Assembly (NCBI GenBank): GCA_900321635.1
Contig: ONWV01000003.1
Coordinates: forward strand, 1-55,721
Origin: an uncultured Spirochaetaceae bacterium
Lineage (GTDB): Bacteria > Spirochaetota > Spirochaetia > Sphaerochaetales > Sphaerochaetaceae
Direction of reading: 5' to 3'
DNA: 55,721 bases
A program made the translations under genes and the position numbers. Numbering within the stretch: position 1 is the first letter of the stretch; the number at the start of each line of letters is the position of its first letter. Below, piece after piece: positions 1-8,307 of the stretch. The notes beneath the pieces are model-generated. The model was given only the letters and a program-made list of their open reading frames with translations. It was not told where the DNA came from and searched no databases.

Positions 1-110
1 TGCAGAGCCTGGCGCCTCTGCTGCGTCAGCCCGCTTTTGCTATCCTGCCTGCGGGCCTCCTGGCTCCGGCTGGCCACTTCACAGGCTGCGAACAGCCTGT
101 TCACAATCGC
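1..110. other. GC-rich edge segment, unassigned
   Basis: About two thirds of the first 100 bases are G or C, while the following 600 bases are strongly AT-rich, so a compositional boundary lies near position 110. It contains a perfect 8-bp hairpin, ACAGGCTG-CGAA-CAGCCTGT, at 81-100, with no T-tract after it. All three forward frames are open from base 1 for at least 38 codons, but none gives a protein I recognise. It could be the tail of a gene or a repeat that begins outside the window. Confidence 0.35.
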
Positions 111-147
111 AGTTTCAGACCATGACTATAAATAGGACGGTTTCTCT

Positions 148-290
148 GTTTTTTATAACTGGAAAAAGTATTATTTCGGCCAAAAGTCTTGGATTTATTA
201 TATTTTGAAGGACTCTTATATGTTCGCCAGTTATAAAAACAGACTCCGGGCTCTGTTTTATAACTTTCACCCTTTGAAATAGTTATAAAT
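148..290. repeat. GTTATAAAA inverted-repeat cluster, left copy
   Basis: The core GTTATAAAA(A)CAG or its complement occurs repeatedly: 148-162 (complement), 227-242, 252-264 (complement), and a shorter GTTATAAAT near 282-290. The 148-162 and 227-240 copies are inverted partners (CCAGTTATAAAAAC against its complement with one extra T). The 230-243 and 252-264 copies form a hairpin with an 8-nt loop. A stretch CACCCTTTG precedes one site and also precedes a copy in the second cluster at 39,781-39,800, so this looks like a dispersed intergenic element. Function unknown; regulator sites or a small non-autonomous repeat are both possible. Confidence 0.6.
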
Positions 291-363
291 CCGAAGGATA
301 TATCGGATTTTATTATAGACATTGGAATGACCAGGCCAACCGGGGATGGTCAAAAATAGGCTC

Positions 364-557
364 GACAGCAATAAGAGAAAAAATATGAATTATTGCTGTC
401 AGCGTGACAGCAAAAATAACATGTATGCCCTGTCTTTGCTGTAAAAATGAAGTACGACGGGAAGGCGTGACAGCAAAATGTGAGTTTTCTTTAAATCTTT
501 CTGTTTTTGCTCTTTGAAAAGACAGCAAAAACTCAGGGTTGTGCAGGTTTTTGCTGT
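364..557. repeat. GACAGCAAAA / TTTTGCTGTC repeat cluster
   Basis: Within 190 bases the word GACAGCAAAA or its complement appears about seven times, some degenerate: 364-370, 393-400 (complement), 405-416, 434-442 (complement), 468-478, 521-531 and 547-557 (complement). Positions 393-401 and 405-413 form a perfect 9-bp inverted repeat with a 3-nt loop. Positions 522-532 and 547-557 form a perfect 11-bp inverted repeat with a 14-nt loop. The word GCGTGACAGCAAAA is repeated exactly 63 bases apart (402-415, 465-478). No coding frame explains it. It could be an array of protein-binding sites or a structured RNA; I cannot tell which. Confidence 0.65.
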
Positions 558-676
558 TGAACCAGTAATCAGGGTCCAGAACAGAGGGCTAGATTAGCCG
601 CAGACGTGCCAGAATAACCGGTTGACTGCGAGTGAGTGAAATAGTTTTTCGAATTATTAAATCAGATTATAAAAAA

Positions 677-694
677 ATTATAAAAACAGCCTGA
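677..694 (+). promoter_or_regulatory. Candidate IclR operator upstream of gudD
   Basis: The sequence ATTATAAAAACAGCCTGA lies 14 bases before the gudD -35 box. A near-identical sequence, with GT in place of the A, is found at 7027-7045 just upstream of the iclR-family gene that faces this operon. Sharing between the presumed target operon and the regulator's own promoter is what an autoregulated operator would look like. This is inference from sequence similarity only; the AT-rich half also resembles the repeat cluster at 148-264. Confidence 0.45.
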
Positions 695-708
695 AAATAT
701 AATTTTTG

Positions 709-737
709 TTGACAACTGATTTCTGCTCTTTTATGAT
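709..737 (+). promoter_or_regulatory. Sigma70-type promoter of the gudD operon
   Basis: TTGACA at 709-714 and TATGAT at 732-737 are separated by 17 bases, a near-consensus housekeeping promoter. Transcription would begin near 744, giving a leader of about 45 bases before the gudD ATG at 789, which has GGGGG at 779-783 as ribosome binding site. Confidence 0.8.
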
Positions 738-788
738 TTTATACTGCGGGACGTTTTGTGCGTTCCTCAGATTATTACGGGGGCTGAC

Positions 789-2123
789 ATGATTCCTACA
801 ATCACAAAAATGGAAATCTATCCGGTAGCCGGACATGACTGCATGGAGCTGAACCTTTCAGGAGCACATGCACCTTATTTCACCAGAAACGTTGTCATTC
901 TTACAGACTCGACGGGAAAAGAGGGAATCGGCGAGGTTCCGGGCGGAGAGAAAATCACCAAAGCCCTTGAAGATGTCAAGGACCTTGTCCTGGGCACAAG
1001 AATTGCTGACTACAAGCAGACTCTGAACAAGGTCAGAGCCTGGCTTACAAAGAACATCAAGGACGATGTCAGAGGTCTTCAGACATTCGACCTCAGAACA
1101 GGTGTCCACGTTGTCACAGCAATAGAGGCTCCTCTTCTTGACCTGCTCGGAAAGTTCCTGGACGTTCCTGCTGCAGCTCTGATGGGAGACGGAATCCAGC
1201 GTGACAGAGTCAGATTCCTCAGCTATCTATTCTATGTCGGCGACAGAAAGAAGACAGATCTTGAGTATGAGGAAGAGCCGGATGCAACATGCGACTGGTA
1301 CAGACTCAGACATGAAGAGGCAATGACGCCTGAAGCTATTGTTGCCCTTGCAAAGGCTACACATGAGAAGTACGGCTTTGAAGATTTCAAGCTCAAGGGC
1401 GGAGTTCTTGATCCCCATGAGGAAGTCAAGGCTGTCACAGCTATTAAGAAGGCATTTCCGAATGCAAGAGTCGACCTTGATCCTAACGGATGCTGGAGTC
1501 TTAAGCAGGCTCTGGAAGTAGCACCAGATCTCAAGAAGGTTCTTGCCTACTGTGAAGACCCCTGCGGAGCAGAGGACGGATTTTCAGGCCGTGAGGTCAT
1601 GGCTGAGTTCAGAAAGGCCACAATGATGCCTACTGCCACAAATATGATAAACACCGACTGGAGACAGATGTGTCACACAATCGCTCTTCAGAGCGTTGAC
1701 ATTCCTTTGGCCGATCCTCACTTCTGGACAATGGAAGGTTCTGTCAGAGTAGGACAGCTTTGCAATGACTTCGGTCTGATGTGGGGCTGCCACTCCAACA
1801 ACCATTTTGATATCTCTCTTGCAATGGTCGTGCAGTGTGCCGCAGCAATTCCCGGAAAGATGAACGGAATAGACACCCACTGGATCTGGCAGGAAGGCAG
1901 AGAGCGCCTTACAAAAGAGCCGCTTCAGATTCAGGGCGGATGCATTGATCTTCCCAAGAAGCCCGGTCTGGGAGTCGAGGTAGACCGCGAGCAGGTCATG
2001 AAGGCACATAAGCTGTACATGGACAAGTGCTATGGCAAGGGTGCAAGAAACGATGCTGTGGGAATGCAGTACCTGATTCCTGGTTGGAAGTTTGATAACA
2101 AGAGACCATGTATGGTCAGATAA
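789..2123 (+). CDS. gudD: Glucarate dehydratase (EC 4.2.1.40)
   Basis: Cytoplasmic enolase-superfamily enzyme that dehydrates D-glucarate (and usually L-idarate) to 5-keto-4-deoxy-D-glucarate. The 444-residue protein is full length for the family. Catalytic residues are all present at a constant offset of four from the E. coli enzyme: K201/K203 in FKLKGG, metal ligands D231, E256 and N285, and the D309-H335 dyad. I chose ATG 789 rather than an upstream TTG at 756 because GGGGG lies six bases before it and the upstream codons add no conserved sequence. It is the first gene of an operon with a TTT transporter and a tartronate semialdehyde reductase, which fits glucarate uptake and breakdown. 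Confidence 0.95.
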   Translation: MIPTITKMEIYPVAGHDCMELNLSGAHAPYFTRNVVILTDSTGKEGIGEVPGGEKITKALEDVKDLVLGTRIADYKQTLNKVRAWLTKNIKDDVRGLQTFDLRTGVHVVTAIEAPLLDLLGKFLDVPAAALMGDGIQRDRVRFLSYLFYVGDRKKTDLEYEEEPDATCDWYRLRHEEAMTPEAIVALAKATHEKYGFEDFKLKGGVLDPHEEVKAVTAIKKAFPNARVDLDPNGCWSLKQALEVAPDLKKVLAYCEDPCGAEDGFSGREVMAEFRKATMMPTATNMINTDWRQMCHTIALQSVDIPLADPHFWTMEGSVRVGQLCNDFGLMWGCHSNNHFDISLAMVVQCAAAIPGKMNGIDTHWIWQEGRERLTKEPLQIQGGCIDLPKKPGLGVEVDREQVMKAHKLYMDKCYGKGARNDAVGMQYLIPGWKFDNKRPCMVR

Positions 2124-2160
2124 AACACATAATTTGGAAAGGTTATTTCAGGAGGAAATA

Positions 2161-3192
2161 ATGAAGAAAGTACTTATGGTTCTTTTCGTAGCCCTTGCAA
2201 TTACAGCAATGGTCTTCGCACAGGGCGGAAAAGAGGGTGGCGCAGCAGCTTCTCTCAAGGGTAAAAACGTCAGAGTCGTCATCGGATCAACATCCACAAG
2301 CGGTGACTCTTATCTCATCGCATCAACAGTCTGCAGATATCTGGCAGATGCTGTCGGTGCCAACATGAAGGTTGACGGACTCAAGTCCGGTGAGGATTTC
2401 TATGCTCTTGCAACAGACAAGGGTCAGGGCGATGTCATTGAGATTTTCCACGACATGTTCTATCTCTCAACTCCGTTCGGAGCTCAGGGACCTGAGTATG
2501 CTCTTGAGAACTTCACAATCGGACCAAGAGTAGCACAGAACCCGACATCCTGCTGGGCAACAAGAAAGAGTGCTCCTTACACAACACTTGTCGAGGCAGC
2601 TGAGTGGCTCAAGGCCAATCCGAATGAGATCGTCAGATACTCATGCGAGAGCGGCGGAGTTTCACACTGTGCATTCATCGTTTACTGGAACTGGGTCAAC
2701 GAGACCTACGGACCGTCTGTTTCCTCCAGAATGAAGGTTGTCATCGGCGGATCCACCGATAAGAAGCTCCAGCAGATCTGGGACAACAACACCGATATCA
2801 TCTTCGCCGATGTCAAGTCACTGCTTCAGTACACACAGACCGACGATCCTAAGCTTGCTCTGAAGTTCAGCGGAACTCTGGACAACATGGACGGCGTTGA
2901 TGTACCGAGCTATGCAGACCAGGGAATCACACTTAACGGCGAGCCGTTCAGATTCTCCAAGGACTTCGTCATCTACCTTCCGAAGAACATCGACAAGAAC
3001 ATTGTCGCAGAGCTTGAGGAAGCAGTTAAGAAGATCAATGCAGATCCGAACCTCCAGGCTGATCTTGCAAAGATGAACTACAGAACCGGTGACTTCCTTA
3101 CTGTCGCTGAGACTGCAGCTTTCATCCAGAACAAGTACAACGGACTTGCAAACCTCATTGCAACAGCTCCGAGTCTTGATTCACTGATGTGA
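2161..3192 (+). CDS. tctC: TTT transporter solute-binding protein (TctC/Bug family)
   Basis: Periplasmic substrate-binding protein of a tripartite tricarboxylate transporter, 343 residues. It begins with a clear signal peptide (MKKVLMVLFVALAITAMVFA, cleavage probably before QGG); no lipobox cysteine is visible. The body has the Bug-family layout, with LKGKNVRVVIGSTSTSGDSY near the mature N-terminus. The ATG at 2161 follows AGGAGG. Lying between gudD and the membrane components, it probably binds glucarate or galactarate rather than citrate; that specificity is inferred from context. A stable hairpin follows the stop codon. Confidence 0.88.
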   Translation: MKKVLMVLFVALAITAMVFAQGGKEGGAAASLKGKNVRVVIGSTSTSGDSYLIASTVCRYLADAVGANMKVDGLKSGEDFYALATDKGQGDVIEIFHDMFYLSTPFGAQGPEYALENFTIGPRVAQNPTSCWATRKSAPYTTLVEAAEWLKANPNEIVRYSCESGGVSHCAFIVYWNWVNETYGPSVSSRMKVVIGGSTDKKLQQIWDNNTDIIFADVKSLLQYTQTDDPKLALKFSGTLDNMDGVDVPSYADQGITLNGEPFRFSKDFVIYLPKNIDKNIVAELEEAVKKINADPNLQADLAKMNYRTGDFLTVAETAAFIQNKYNGLANLIATAPSLDSLM

Positions 3193-3207
3193 TATAATCA
3201 GACAACA

Positions 3208-3236
3208 GACAGATGGTCCTGTAGGGGCCATCTGTC
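3208..3236 (+). promoter_or_regulatory. Intercistronic hairpin between tctC and tctB
   Basis: GACAGATGG at 3208-3216 pairs with CCATCTGTC at 3228-3236, and the stem extends inward by TCC/GGG (one G-U) to a 5-nt loop, about 12 pairs in all. There is no good T-tract, so it probably acts as a partial terminator or 3'-end stabiliser that raises binding protein relative to permease. This is a known arrangement in transporter operons, inferred here. Confidence 0.7.
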
Positions 3237-3263
3237 CATTTATTACTAAGGAGCAAAGTTGGT

Positions 3264-3716
3264 ATGTTCCATATTGATTTCAAGTTTTCACAGGCTCATC
3301 TGATTGTGCCGAGAATTATCGCATGGGTTCTTGTAATCCTGCTTGTTGCGATTCTCATCAGGCGTATTGTCAGATGCATAAAGACAAAGAAACCGTTCTT
3401 CAACAAGGACTTCAGACTTTTGGTCAAAGGTTGGGACAAGGTAAGGCTTATAGGCTACCTGGTCCTTTTGTGTCTTTATCCGCTTGCCATGCAGGCAATT
3501 CATTTTCTGCCTGCTTCCATAATCTTCATGTTCCTCTTCAACGTCATTTTCAACGGTGTTGAGCACGTCAAGGGATTTGTGGCAGCAGTTAAGGCAAAAG
3601 AGGGATGGAGCAATCCTAGTTTCAGGTCCATCATCATTTCTTTGATTGTTTCAGTTGTTTCATCAGTTCTTATCTGGCTGATTTTCGGAACACTGTTCAA
3701 AATAACATTGCCGTAA
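3264..3716 (+). CDS. tctB: TTT transporter small membrane subunit (TctB)
   Basis: A 150-residue inner-membrane protein with about four hydrophobic segments (roughly residues 14-32, 60-75, 78-95 and 125-145), the expected size and topology of TctB. Sequence is poorly conserved in this family, so the call rests on topology and position between tctC and tctA. AAGGAG lies upstream of the start. Its stop is 11 bases from the tctA ATG. The partner of TctA in the permease complex. Confidence 0.8.
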   Translation: MFHIDFKFSQAHLIVPRIIAWVLVILLVAILIRRIVRCIKTKKPFFNKDFRLLVKGWDKVRLIGYLVLLCLYPLAMQAIHFLPASIIFMFLFNVIFNGVEHVKGFVAAVKAKEGWSNPSFRSIIISLIVSVVSSVLIWLIFGTLFKITLP

Positions 3717-3727
3717 GGAGGTAGGAA

Positions 3728-5233
3728 ATGGGTGGAATTACTTTTCAGTTTCAGTACCTTCTGATGTCCCTTCTGGGAGTCGGTGTCGGTATTATTTTCG
3801 GTGCCCTTCCGGGCATGACAGCCACAATGGCAATTGCCATTTTCCTGCCGCTCACATATGCATATGATCTGAACACATCGCTGTATCTGCTTCTCGGACT
3901 GTATGTCGGAGGAATTTCAGGAGGTTTGATTCCTGCAATTCTTGTCAACATTCCGGGAACACCGTCATCGATCTGTACAGGTTTTGACGGACATCCGATG
4001 GCCATGAGGGGAGAAGGAGAGCGTGCCCTTAAGATCGGTATCACGGCATCCTTCATCGGCGGAATGGTTTCTCTTGTGTTCCTCTGGTTCTTCACACCTC
4101 CGCTTGCAAAGTTCGCAATCAATTTCGGAGCCGTTGAGAAGTTCCTCATCATTCTGTTTGCCATGACAATCATTGCCGCTCTTTCCAAGGGAGATATGCT
4201 TATGGGTATCTTCAGCGGTTTTGTCGGAGTTCTGATTTCCCTCATGGGTAACTTCGCATACAACGGAATGAACAGAATGATTCCTACATCAGGAATCCTC
4301 AAGCTGAAGATGAGAAACGGTTTTGCTCTGCTTCCTGTCATGATCGGTCTTTTTGCACTGATGCAGATATTCCAGGAAGCGGAAACAGGAATGAAGGAAA
4401 ATGACTTCAAGACCAACCTCGATACTCAGACAAGAAAGTTCAAGTTCTCCGATTTGAAGGGACAGGGAATAAACTTCATCAGGTCCGCAATCATCGGAAC
4501 CTTTGTCGGAGTTCTGCCGGGTGTCGGCGGATCTGCTGCATCTCTTCTTTCCTACTCACAGGCAAAGAACTTCAGCAAGCATCCAGAGGAGCTCGGAAAG
4601 GGTTCAGTCGAGGGTCTTGTGGCATCTGAGTGTGCAAACAACGGACTGACAGGAGGAGCTTTGATTCCTCTTCTGTCACTGGGAATTCCAGGCGACAGCA
4701 CAACGGCAGTCCTTGTCGGAGCATTCCTCCTTCAGGGTGTCACAGTAGGACCTCTGTTCATCTCAGAGAATCCGATTCTTTGGAAATCCATTCTTCTCGG
4801 ACTGTTCATCGCAAACATCTTCATGTTCATCCTGATGTTCTATCCGATCAAATGGATCAGCAAGATCATCAATCTTCCTAAGGGAAGGCTCTATCCGGTG
4901 ATCATTCTGCTCTGTGTCGTGGGAGCATATTCCGCAAACAACGGAAACATGTTCGACGTATGGTCCATGATTCTGTTCGGATTCGGTTTCTACATTCTGA
5001 ACAAGTTCGGAATGACAACGGCACCGTTCCTGATCGGTTTCATCTTGGGAAAGAATCTCGAGGAGTACTTCATAGATGCCATCCAGGGTTCCGGCGGATC
5101 TTTGGGCATCTTCTTCTCGAGCACAATCGGTAACGTGATCTGGGTTCTCATAGCTGTCTCAATCTTCTATTCGATCTGGGATGCTACAAAGGACTCCAGA
5201 AAAGCAAGAAAGGCTGCTAAGGCGGCAAAGTAA
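3728..5233 (+). CDS. tctA: TTT transporter large permease subunit (TctA)
   Basis: A 501-residue polytopic inner-membrane protein with about 11-12 membrane segments. It carries the two family signatures: GALPGMTATMAIAIFLPLTY near residues 21-40, and VLPGVGGSAASLLSYSQAK near residues 262-280. These pseudo-repeats are characteristic of TctA and form the transport core. AAGGAGG precedes the ATG. It works with the adjacent TctB and TctC to import an organic acid driven by the ion gradient. The C-terminus is lysine/alanine-rich. Context points to glucarate as substrate. Confidence 0.92.
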   Translation: MGGITFQFQYLLMSLLGVGVGIIFGALPGMTATMAIAIFLPLTYAYDLNTSLYLLLGLYVGGISGGLIPAILVNIPGTPSSICTGFDGHPMAMRGEGERALKIGITASFIGGMVSLVFLWFFTPPLAKFAINFGAVEKFLIILFAMTIIAALSKGDMLMGIFSGFVGVLISLMGNFAYNGMNRMIPTSGILKLKMRNGFALLPVMIGLFALMQIFQEAETGMKENDFKTNLDTQTRKFKFSDLKGQGINFIRSAIIGTFVGVLPGVGGSAASLLSYSQAKNFSKHPEELGKGSVEGLVASECANNGLTGGALIPLLSLGIPGDSTTAVLVGAFLLQGVTVGPLFISENPILWKSILLGLFIANIFMFILMFYPIKWISKIINLPKGRLYPVIILLCVVGAYSANNGNMFDVWSMILFGFGFYILNKFGMTTAPFLIGFILGKNLEEYFIDAIQGSGGSLGIFFSSTIGNVIWVLIAVSIFYSIWDATKDSRKARKAAKAAK

Positions 5234-5246
5234 TAAGGAGAATAAA

Positions 5247-6131
5247 ATGAAAATTGCATTTATCGGACTTGGAATCATGGGAAAGCCCATGGTAAGAAAC
5301 CTTCTGAAGCATGGAAACGAAGTCTGGGTCTATGACCGCAAGGAAGAGAATATAGCTCTTGTCACAAAGGACGGTGCAAAGGCCGGAAAGAGCAATGCAG
5401 ATATCATCACAAAAGCTGATGTCATCATCACAATGGTTCCGAACGGACCTCAGGTGGAAGAGGTTGTTCTGGGCAAGGACGGAGTTCTTGACAACGCCAA
5501 GAAGGGTGCCGTTCTTATTGATATGAGCTCAATCGCACCGGCTGTCAGCCAGAAGGTCTGTGCCGCATGTGCAGAAAAGGGAATCAGGATGCTTGATGCT
5601 CCTGTCTCAGGCGGAGAGCCCAAGGCAATTGACGGAACACTGGCCATCATGGTCGGCGGAGACAAGGCACTGTTCGATGAGTATCAGAGCCTGCTTCTTC
5701 AGATGGGTGCATCAGCAGTCTATTGCGGACCTATCGGCGCCGGAAACACAACAAAGCTTGCAAACCAGATCATCGTTGCTGTCAACATCGCAGCAGTTGC
5801 AGAGGCTTTCACAATGGTTAAGAAGGCCGGAGTTGACCCGCATCTCGTATTCGAGGCTATCAAGGGCGGACTTGCAGGAAGCACAGTCATGAACGCCAAG
5901 GCTCCGATGATGATGGACGACAACTTCAAGCCTGGTTTCAGGATCGACCTTCACATCAAGGATCTGAACAACGCCATCGAGACCGGTCACGTCTGCGGAT
6001 CTCCTCTTCCGCTGACAGTACAGGTTCAGGAGATGTTCGAGACTCTGCATGCTGACGGAAACGGAAGCGACGACCACAGCGGTCTTGCAAAGTACTACGC
6101 AAAGCTTTCCGGAACAAAGATTGCTGACTGA
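5247..6131 (+). CDS. garR: Tartronate semialdehyde reductase (2-hydroxy-3-oxopropionate reductase)
   Basis: A 294-residue beta-hydroxyacid dehydrogenase that reduces tartronate semialdehyde to D-glycerate with NAD(P)H. It has the N-terminal dinucleotide-binding motif GLGIMGKPM (residues 7-15), the substrate-binding segment DAPVSGGEPKA, and the catalytic lysine K170 in GNTTKLANQ. ATG 5247 follows AAGGAG; an upstream in-frame start would overlap tctA and lacks support. Other members of the family (3-hydroxyisobutyrate dehydrogenase, glyoxylate reductase) look alike, so the exact substrate rests on linkage to gudD. The aldolase that would generate tartronate semialdehyde is not in this window. 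Confidence 0.88.
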   Translation: MKIAFIGLGIMGKPMVRNLLKHGNEVWVYDRKEENIALVTKDGAKAGKSNADIITKADVIITMVPNGPQVEEVVLGKDGVLDNAKKGAVLIDMSSIAPAVSQKVCAACAEKGIRMLDAPVSGGEPKAIDGTLAIMVGGDKALFDEYQSLLLQMGASAVYCGPIGAGNTTKLANQIIVAVNIAAVAEAFTMVKKAGVDPHLVFEAIKGGLAGSTVMNAKAPMMMDDNFKPGFRIDLHIKDLNNAIETGHVCGSPLPLTVQVQEMFETLHADGNGSDDHSGLAKYYAKLSGTKIAD

Positions 6132-6152
6132 TCAGCAAAAGGCAAAGACAAT

Positions 6153-6190
6153 GAAGGCCGGTTCAACAGATCCGGCCTTCACTTTTTATT
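6153..6190. terminator. Rho-independent terminator of the gudD operon
   Basis: GAAGGCCGG at 6153-6161 pairs with CCGGCCTTC at 6172-6180 and is followed by ACTTTTTATT. It lies 21 bases past garR and 16 bases before the end of the converging iclR gene, so it may serve both strands. Confidence 0.88.
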
Positions 6191-6205
6191 CATAAAAAGT
6201 TGTGA

Positions 6206-6982
6206 TTAATAACCCATAAGGGAGGCGATTGCAGAAGCTGTTTCCTTGAGCTTAGGAACCGCTGCTTCCAGAGCCTCGCGCTTCATGTTGGACGAAAGGG
6301 CCGACAGGCTGATTGCGCAGACGGTCTTTCCTTTGTTGTTGATAATGGGAACGGCCACACAGTTGTCTTCAAGGGCTAGCTCCTCGCGGTCTCTTCCGAC
6401 TCCTTCCTCTCTGACCTTAAGAAGCTCCTTCTTAAGAAGGACGGGGTCTGTAATGGTGTACTTGGTAAGAGGCTTGATCTGTGTGCGGCTTATAAGAGCA
6501 TCAATCTCCTTGTCGGACAATGAGCTTGCAAGGACTTTTCCAAGACCCGAGCAGTAGAAGGGAACCTTCTTGCCGGGGGTGAAATGAGTTCTTGGAATAC
6601 TCTGGCTGTCAATGCGGTCGATTATCAGAATCTCGTCCTCATACATGACGCCGAGGTTTCCGTTTGCAAGCGGGAACTGGCTCCACAAAAGTTCCAGAGA
6701 AGGCATGGCAACCTTTCTGATTTCCAGAGACTGTAGTGCACGGGCAGAGAGCTTCAGACTTTTAAGGCTGACTGTATAGGTATCAGTGTGCTCGTCTTTT
6801 GAAAGGTATCCGGTGGATACAAGAGTCGATAGCATCCTGAATGCCATATTGCTGTTGACACCAAGCTTGTCACATACATCCTGAATCGTGAGCGGACGAG
6901 TCTGCTCTATTGCCAGATCCAGGATTGCAAAGCATCTGACTGCGGCTTTGATGTCATATTTTCCAAGGTTGTCAGTTTCCAT
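6206..6982 (-). CDS. IclR-family transcriptional regulator
   Basis: A 258-residue cytoplasmic regulator. An N-terminal winged helix-turn-helix (residues about 10-75, with LTIQDVCDKLGVNSNMAFRM) is followed by the effector-binding IclR domain. Segments such as HFTPGKKVPFYCSGLGKVLAS and GRDREELALEDNCVAVPI are typical of that domain. It converges on the glucarate operon and is most likely its repressor or activator, sensing a sugar acid or breakdown product; this is inference from position and from a shared upstream motif (677-694 and 7027-7045). It is divergent from the DUF362 gene. Confidence 0.9.
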   Translation of the reverse strand: METDNLGKYDIKAAVRCFAILDLAIEQTRPLTIQDVCDKLGVNSNMAFRMLSTLVSTGYLSKDEHTDTYTVSLKSLKLSARALQSLEIRKVAMPSLELLWSQFPLANGNLGVMYEDEILIIDRIDSQSIPRTHFTPGKKVPFYCSGLGKVLASSLSDKEIDALISRTQIKPLTKYTITDPVLLKKELLKVREEGVGRDREELALEDNCVAVPIINNKGKTVCAISLSALSSNMKREALEAAVPKLKETASAIASLMGY

Positions 6983-7026
6983 TGAAAACTCCCCAACTGT
7001 ATTACTGATTCAGATAATATAATTAT

Positions 7027-7045
7027 ATTATAAAAACGTGCCTGA
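7027..7045. promoter_or_regulatory. Candidate IclR operator upstream of iclR
   Basis: ATTATAAAAACGTGCCTGA, matching the sequence upstream of gudD except for GT in place of A. It lies 45 bases before the iclR ATG in the 177-bp region shared with the divergent DUF362 gene, so it could control both. The rest of this region is AT-rich, with TATAAT at 7106-7111 as a possible -10 for the DUF362 gene. Confidence 0.4.
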
Positions 7046-7159
7046 TGCCATAAATTATTATAATGAAACAGGTTTTTTTATTGTCAAATTGCACTTTTTT
7101 TCCACTATAATTGATGCATACGCTTTCTATCTTATTCATGATTGATATAGGAGAGGATA

Positions 7160-8287
7160 ATGGAAAAATCCAAAGTATATTTCACTGATTTCAGAACAAA
7201 AATCGGTGTAAGCCAGCCGGCCAAACTTCAGAAGCTGATTAAGGCCGCAGGCATCGGAAAAATTGATTTTGACGGAAAGTTCGTTGCAATCAAAATGCAT
7301 TTCGGAGAACTGGGAAACTGTGCATATCTCAGGCCCAACTACGTCAGGGCTGTGGCAGATGTGATAAAGGAGCTGGGCGGAAAGCCGTTTCTGACAGATT
7401 GCAACACTCTATATCCGGGAAGCCGCAAGAACGCAGTTGACCATCTTGTCTGTGCGGAGATGAACGGCTTTAATTCCGTGACCACAGGATGTCAGATCAT
7501 CATCGCAGACGGCCTTAAGGGAACAGACGATGTGGAGCTCCCGATTCCCGGCGGCGAGTACTGTAAGACAGCTCTTATCGGACGCGCTGTGGCCGATGCT
7601 GATATCTTCATCTCCCTTTCCCATTTCAAGGGCCATGAGAGCACAGGTTTCGGCGGAGCCATCAAGAACATAGGAATGGGCTGCGGAAGCCGTGCCGGAA
7701 AGATGGCACAGCACGATCAGGGAAAACCTGCAGTTGACCCGGATCTTTGCAGGGGCTGCAGAAAATGCGCCGCTTCATGCGGAAGTGATGCAATAACATA
7801 CGGTCCTGACCGCAAGGCACACATTGACCAGGACCTTTGCAAAGGCTGCGGAAGGTGTATAGGTGCATGTAACTTCGATGCAATCAGCGCTCAGTTCGAT
7901 GCTGCGAACGAGGTTCTCTGTTGCAAGATGGCCGAATATACACAGGCTGTTGTAAACGGAAAGCCGAACTTCCACATCTCTCTGATCATGGATGTCTCAC
8001 CGAACTGCGACTGCCATGATGAGAACGATGCTCCGATTCTTCCAAACATCGGAATGCTTGCTTCCTTTGACCCTGTTGCATTGGATCAGGCCTGTGTAGA
8101 CCTTTGTCAGAAGGCAACTCCTGTTCGTAACAGCCAGCTGGGTGATAATCTTGCAGATCCTCACTGGCACTGCCACCATGACCACTTCACTGACAGCAAT
8201 CCGAACGTCAGGTGGAAGGAGGCTCTTTCTCATGGTGAGAAAATCGGCCTTGGAACCAGAGACTACGAGCTTTGCGTAATTAAATAA
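7160..8287 (+). CDS. DUF362 protein with two 4Fe-4S clusters
   Basis: A 375-residue cytoplasmic protein. An N-terminal DUF362 domain (about residues 1-190, with KMHFGELGN and SLSHFKGHESTGFGG) is followed by a ferredoxin domain with two motifs: CRGCRKCAASC and CKGCGRCIGAC, around residues 197-236. Such proteins bind two [4Fe-4S] clusters and are presumed electron carriers or redox sensors; no reaction is established for the family. The region after the clusters is cysteine/histidine-rich (CDCHDEND, HWHCHHDH). It is transcribed alone, from AGGAG before ATG 7160 to a strong terminator. Its link to the iclR/glucarate locus is unclear. Confidence 0.85.
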   Translation: MEKSKVYFTDFRTKIGVSQPAKLQKLIKAAGIGKIDFDGKFVAIKMHFGELGNCAYLRPNYVRAVADVIKELGGKPFLTDCNTLYPGSRKNAVDHLVCAEMNGFNSVTTGCQIIIADGLKGTDDVELPIPGGEYCKTALIGRAVADADIFISLSHFKGHESTGFGGAIKNIGMGCGSRAGKMAQHDQGKPAVDPDLCRGCRKCAASCGSDAITYGPDRKAHIDQDLCKGCGRCIGACNFDAISAQFDAANEVLCCKMAEYTQAVVNGKPNFHISLIMDVSPNCDCHDENDAPILPNIGMLASFDPVALDQACVDLCQKATPVRNSQLGDNLADPHWHCHHDHFTDSNPNVRWKEALSHGEKIGLGTRDYELCVIK

Positions 8288-8307
8288 AACAGCGCCGTAA
8301 AAAAGAG

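Noticed and set aside
364-557. CRISPR array
   Set aside because: The repeat is too short and occurs on both strands with irregular spacing and no spacers or cas genes.
756-788. Upstream TTG start for gudD, adding 11 residues
   Set aside because: No ribosome binding site before it, the TTG is only 12 bases past the predicted transcription start, and the ATG at 789 has GGGGG in good position.
3751-4416. Long open frame on the minus strand opposite tctA
   Set aside because: It is the shadow of a well-supported permease gene; it has no start signal and no recognisable protein.
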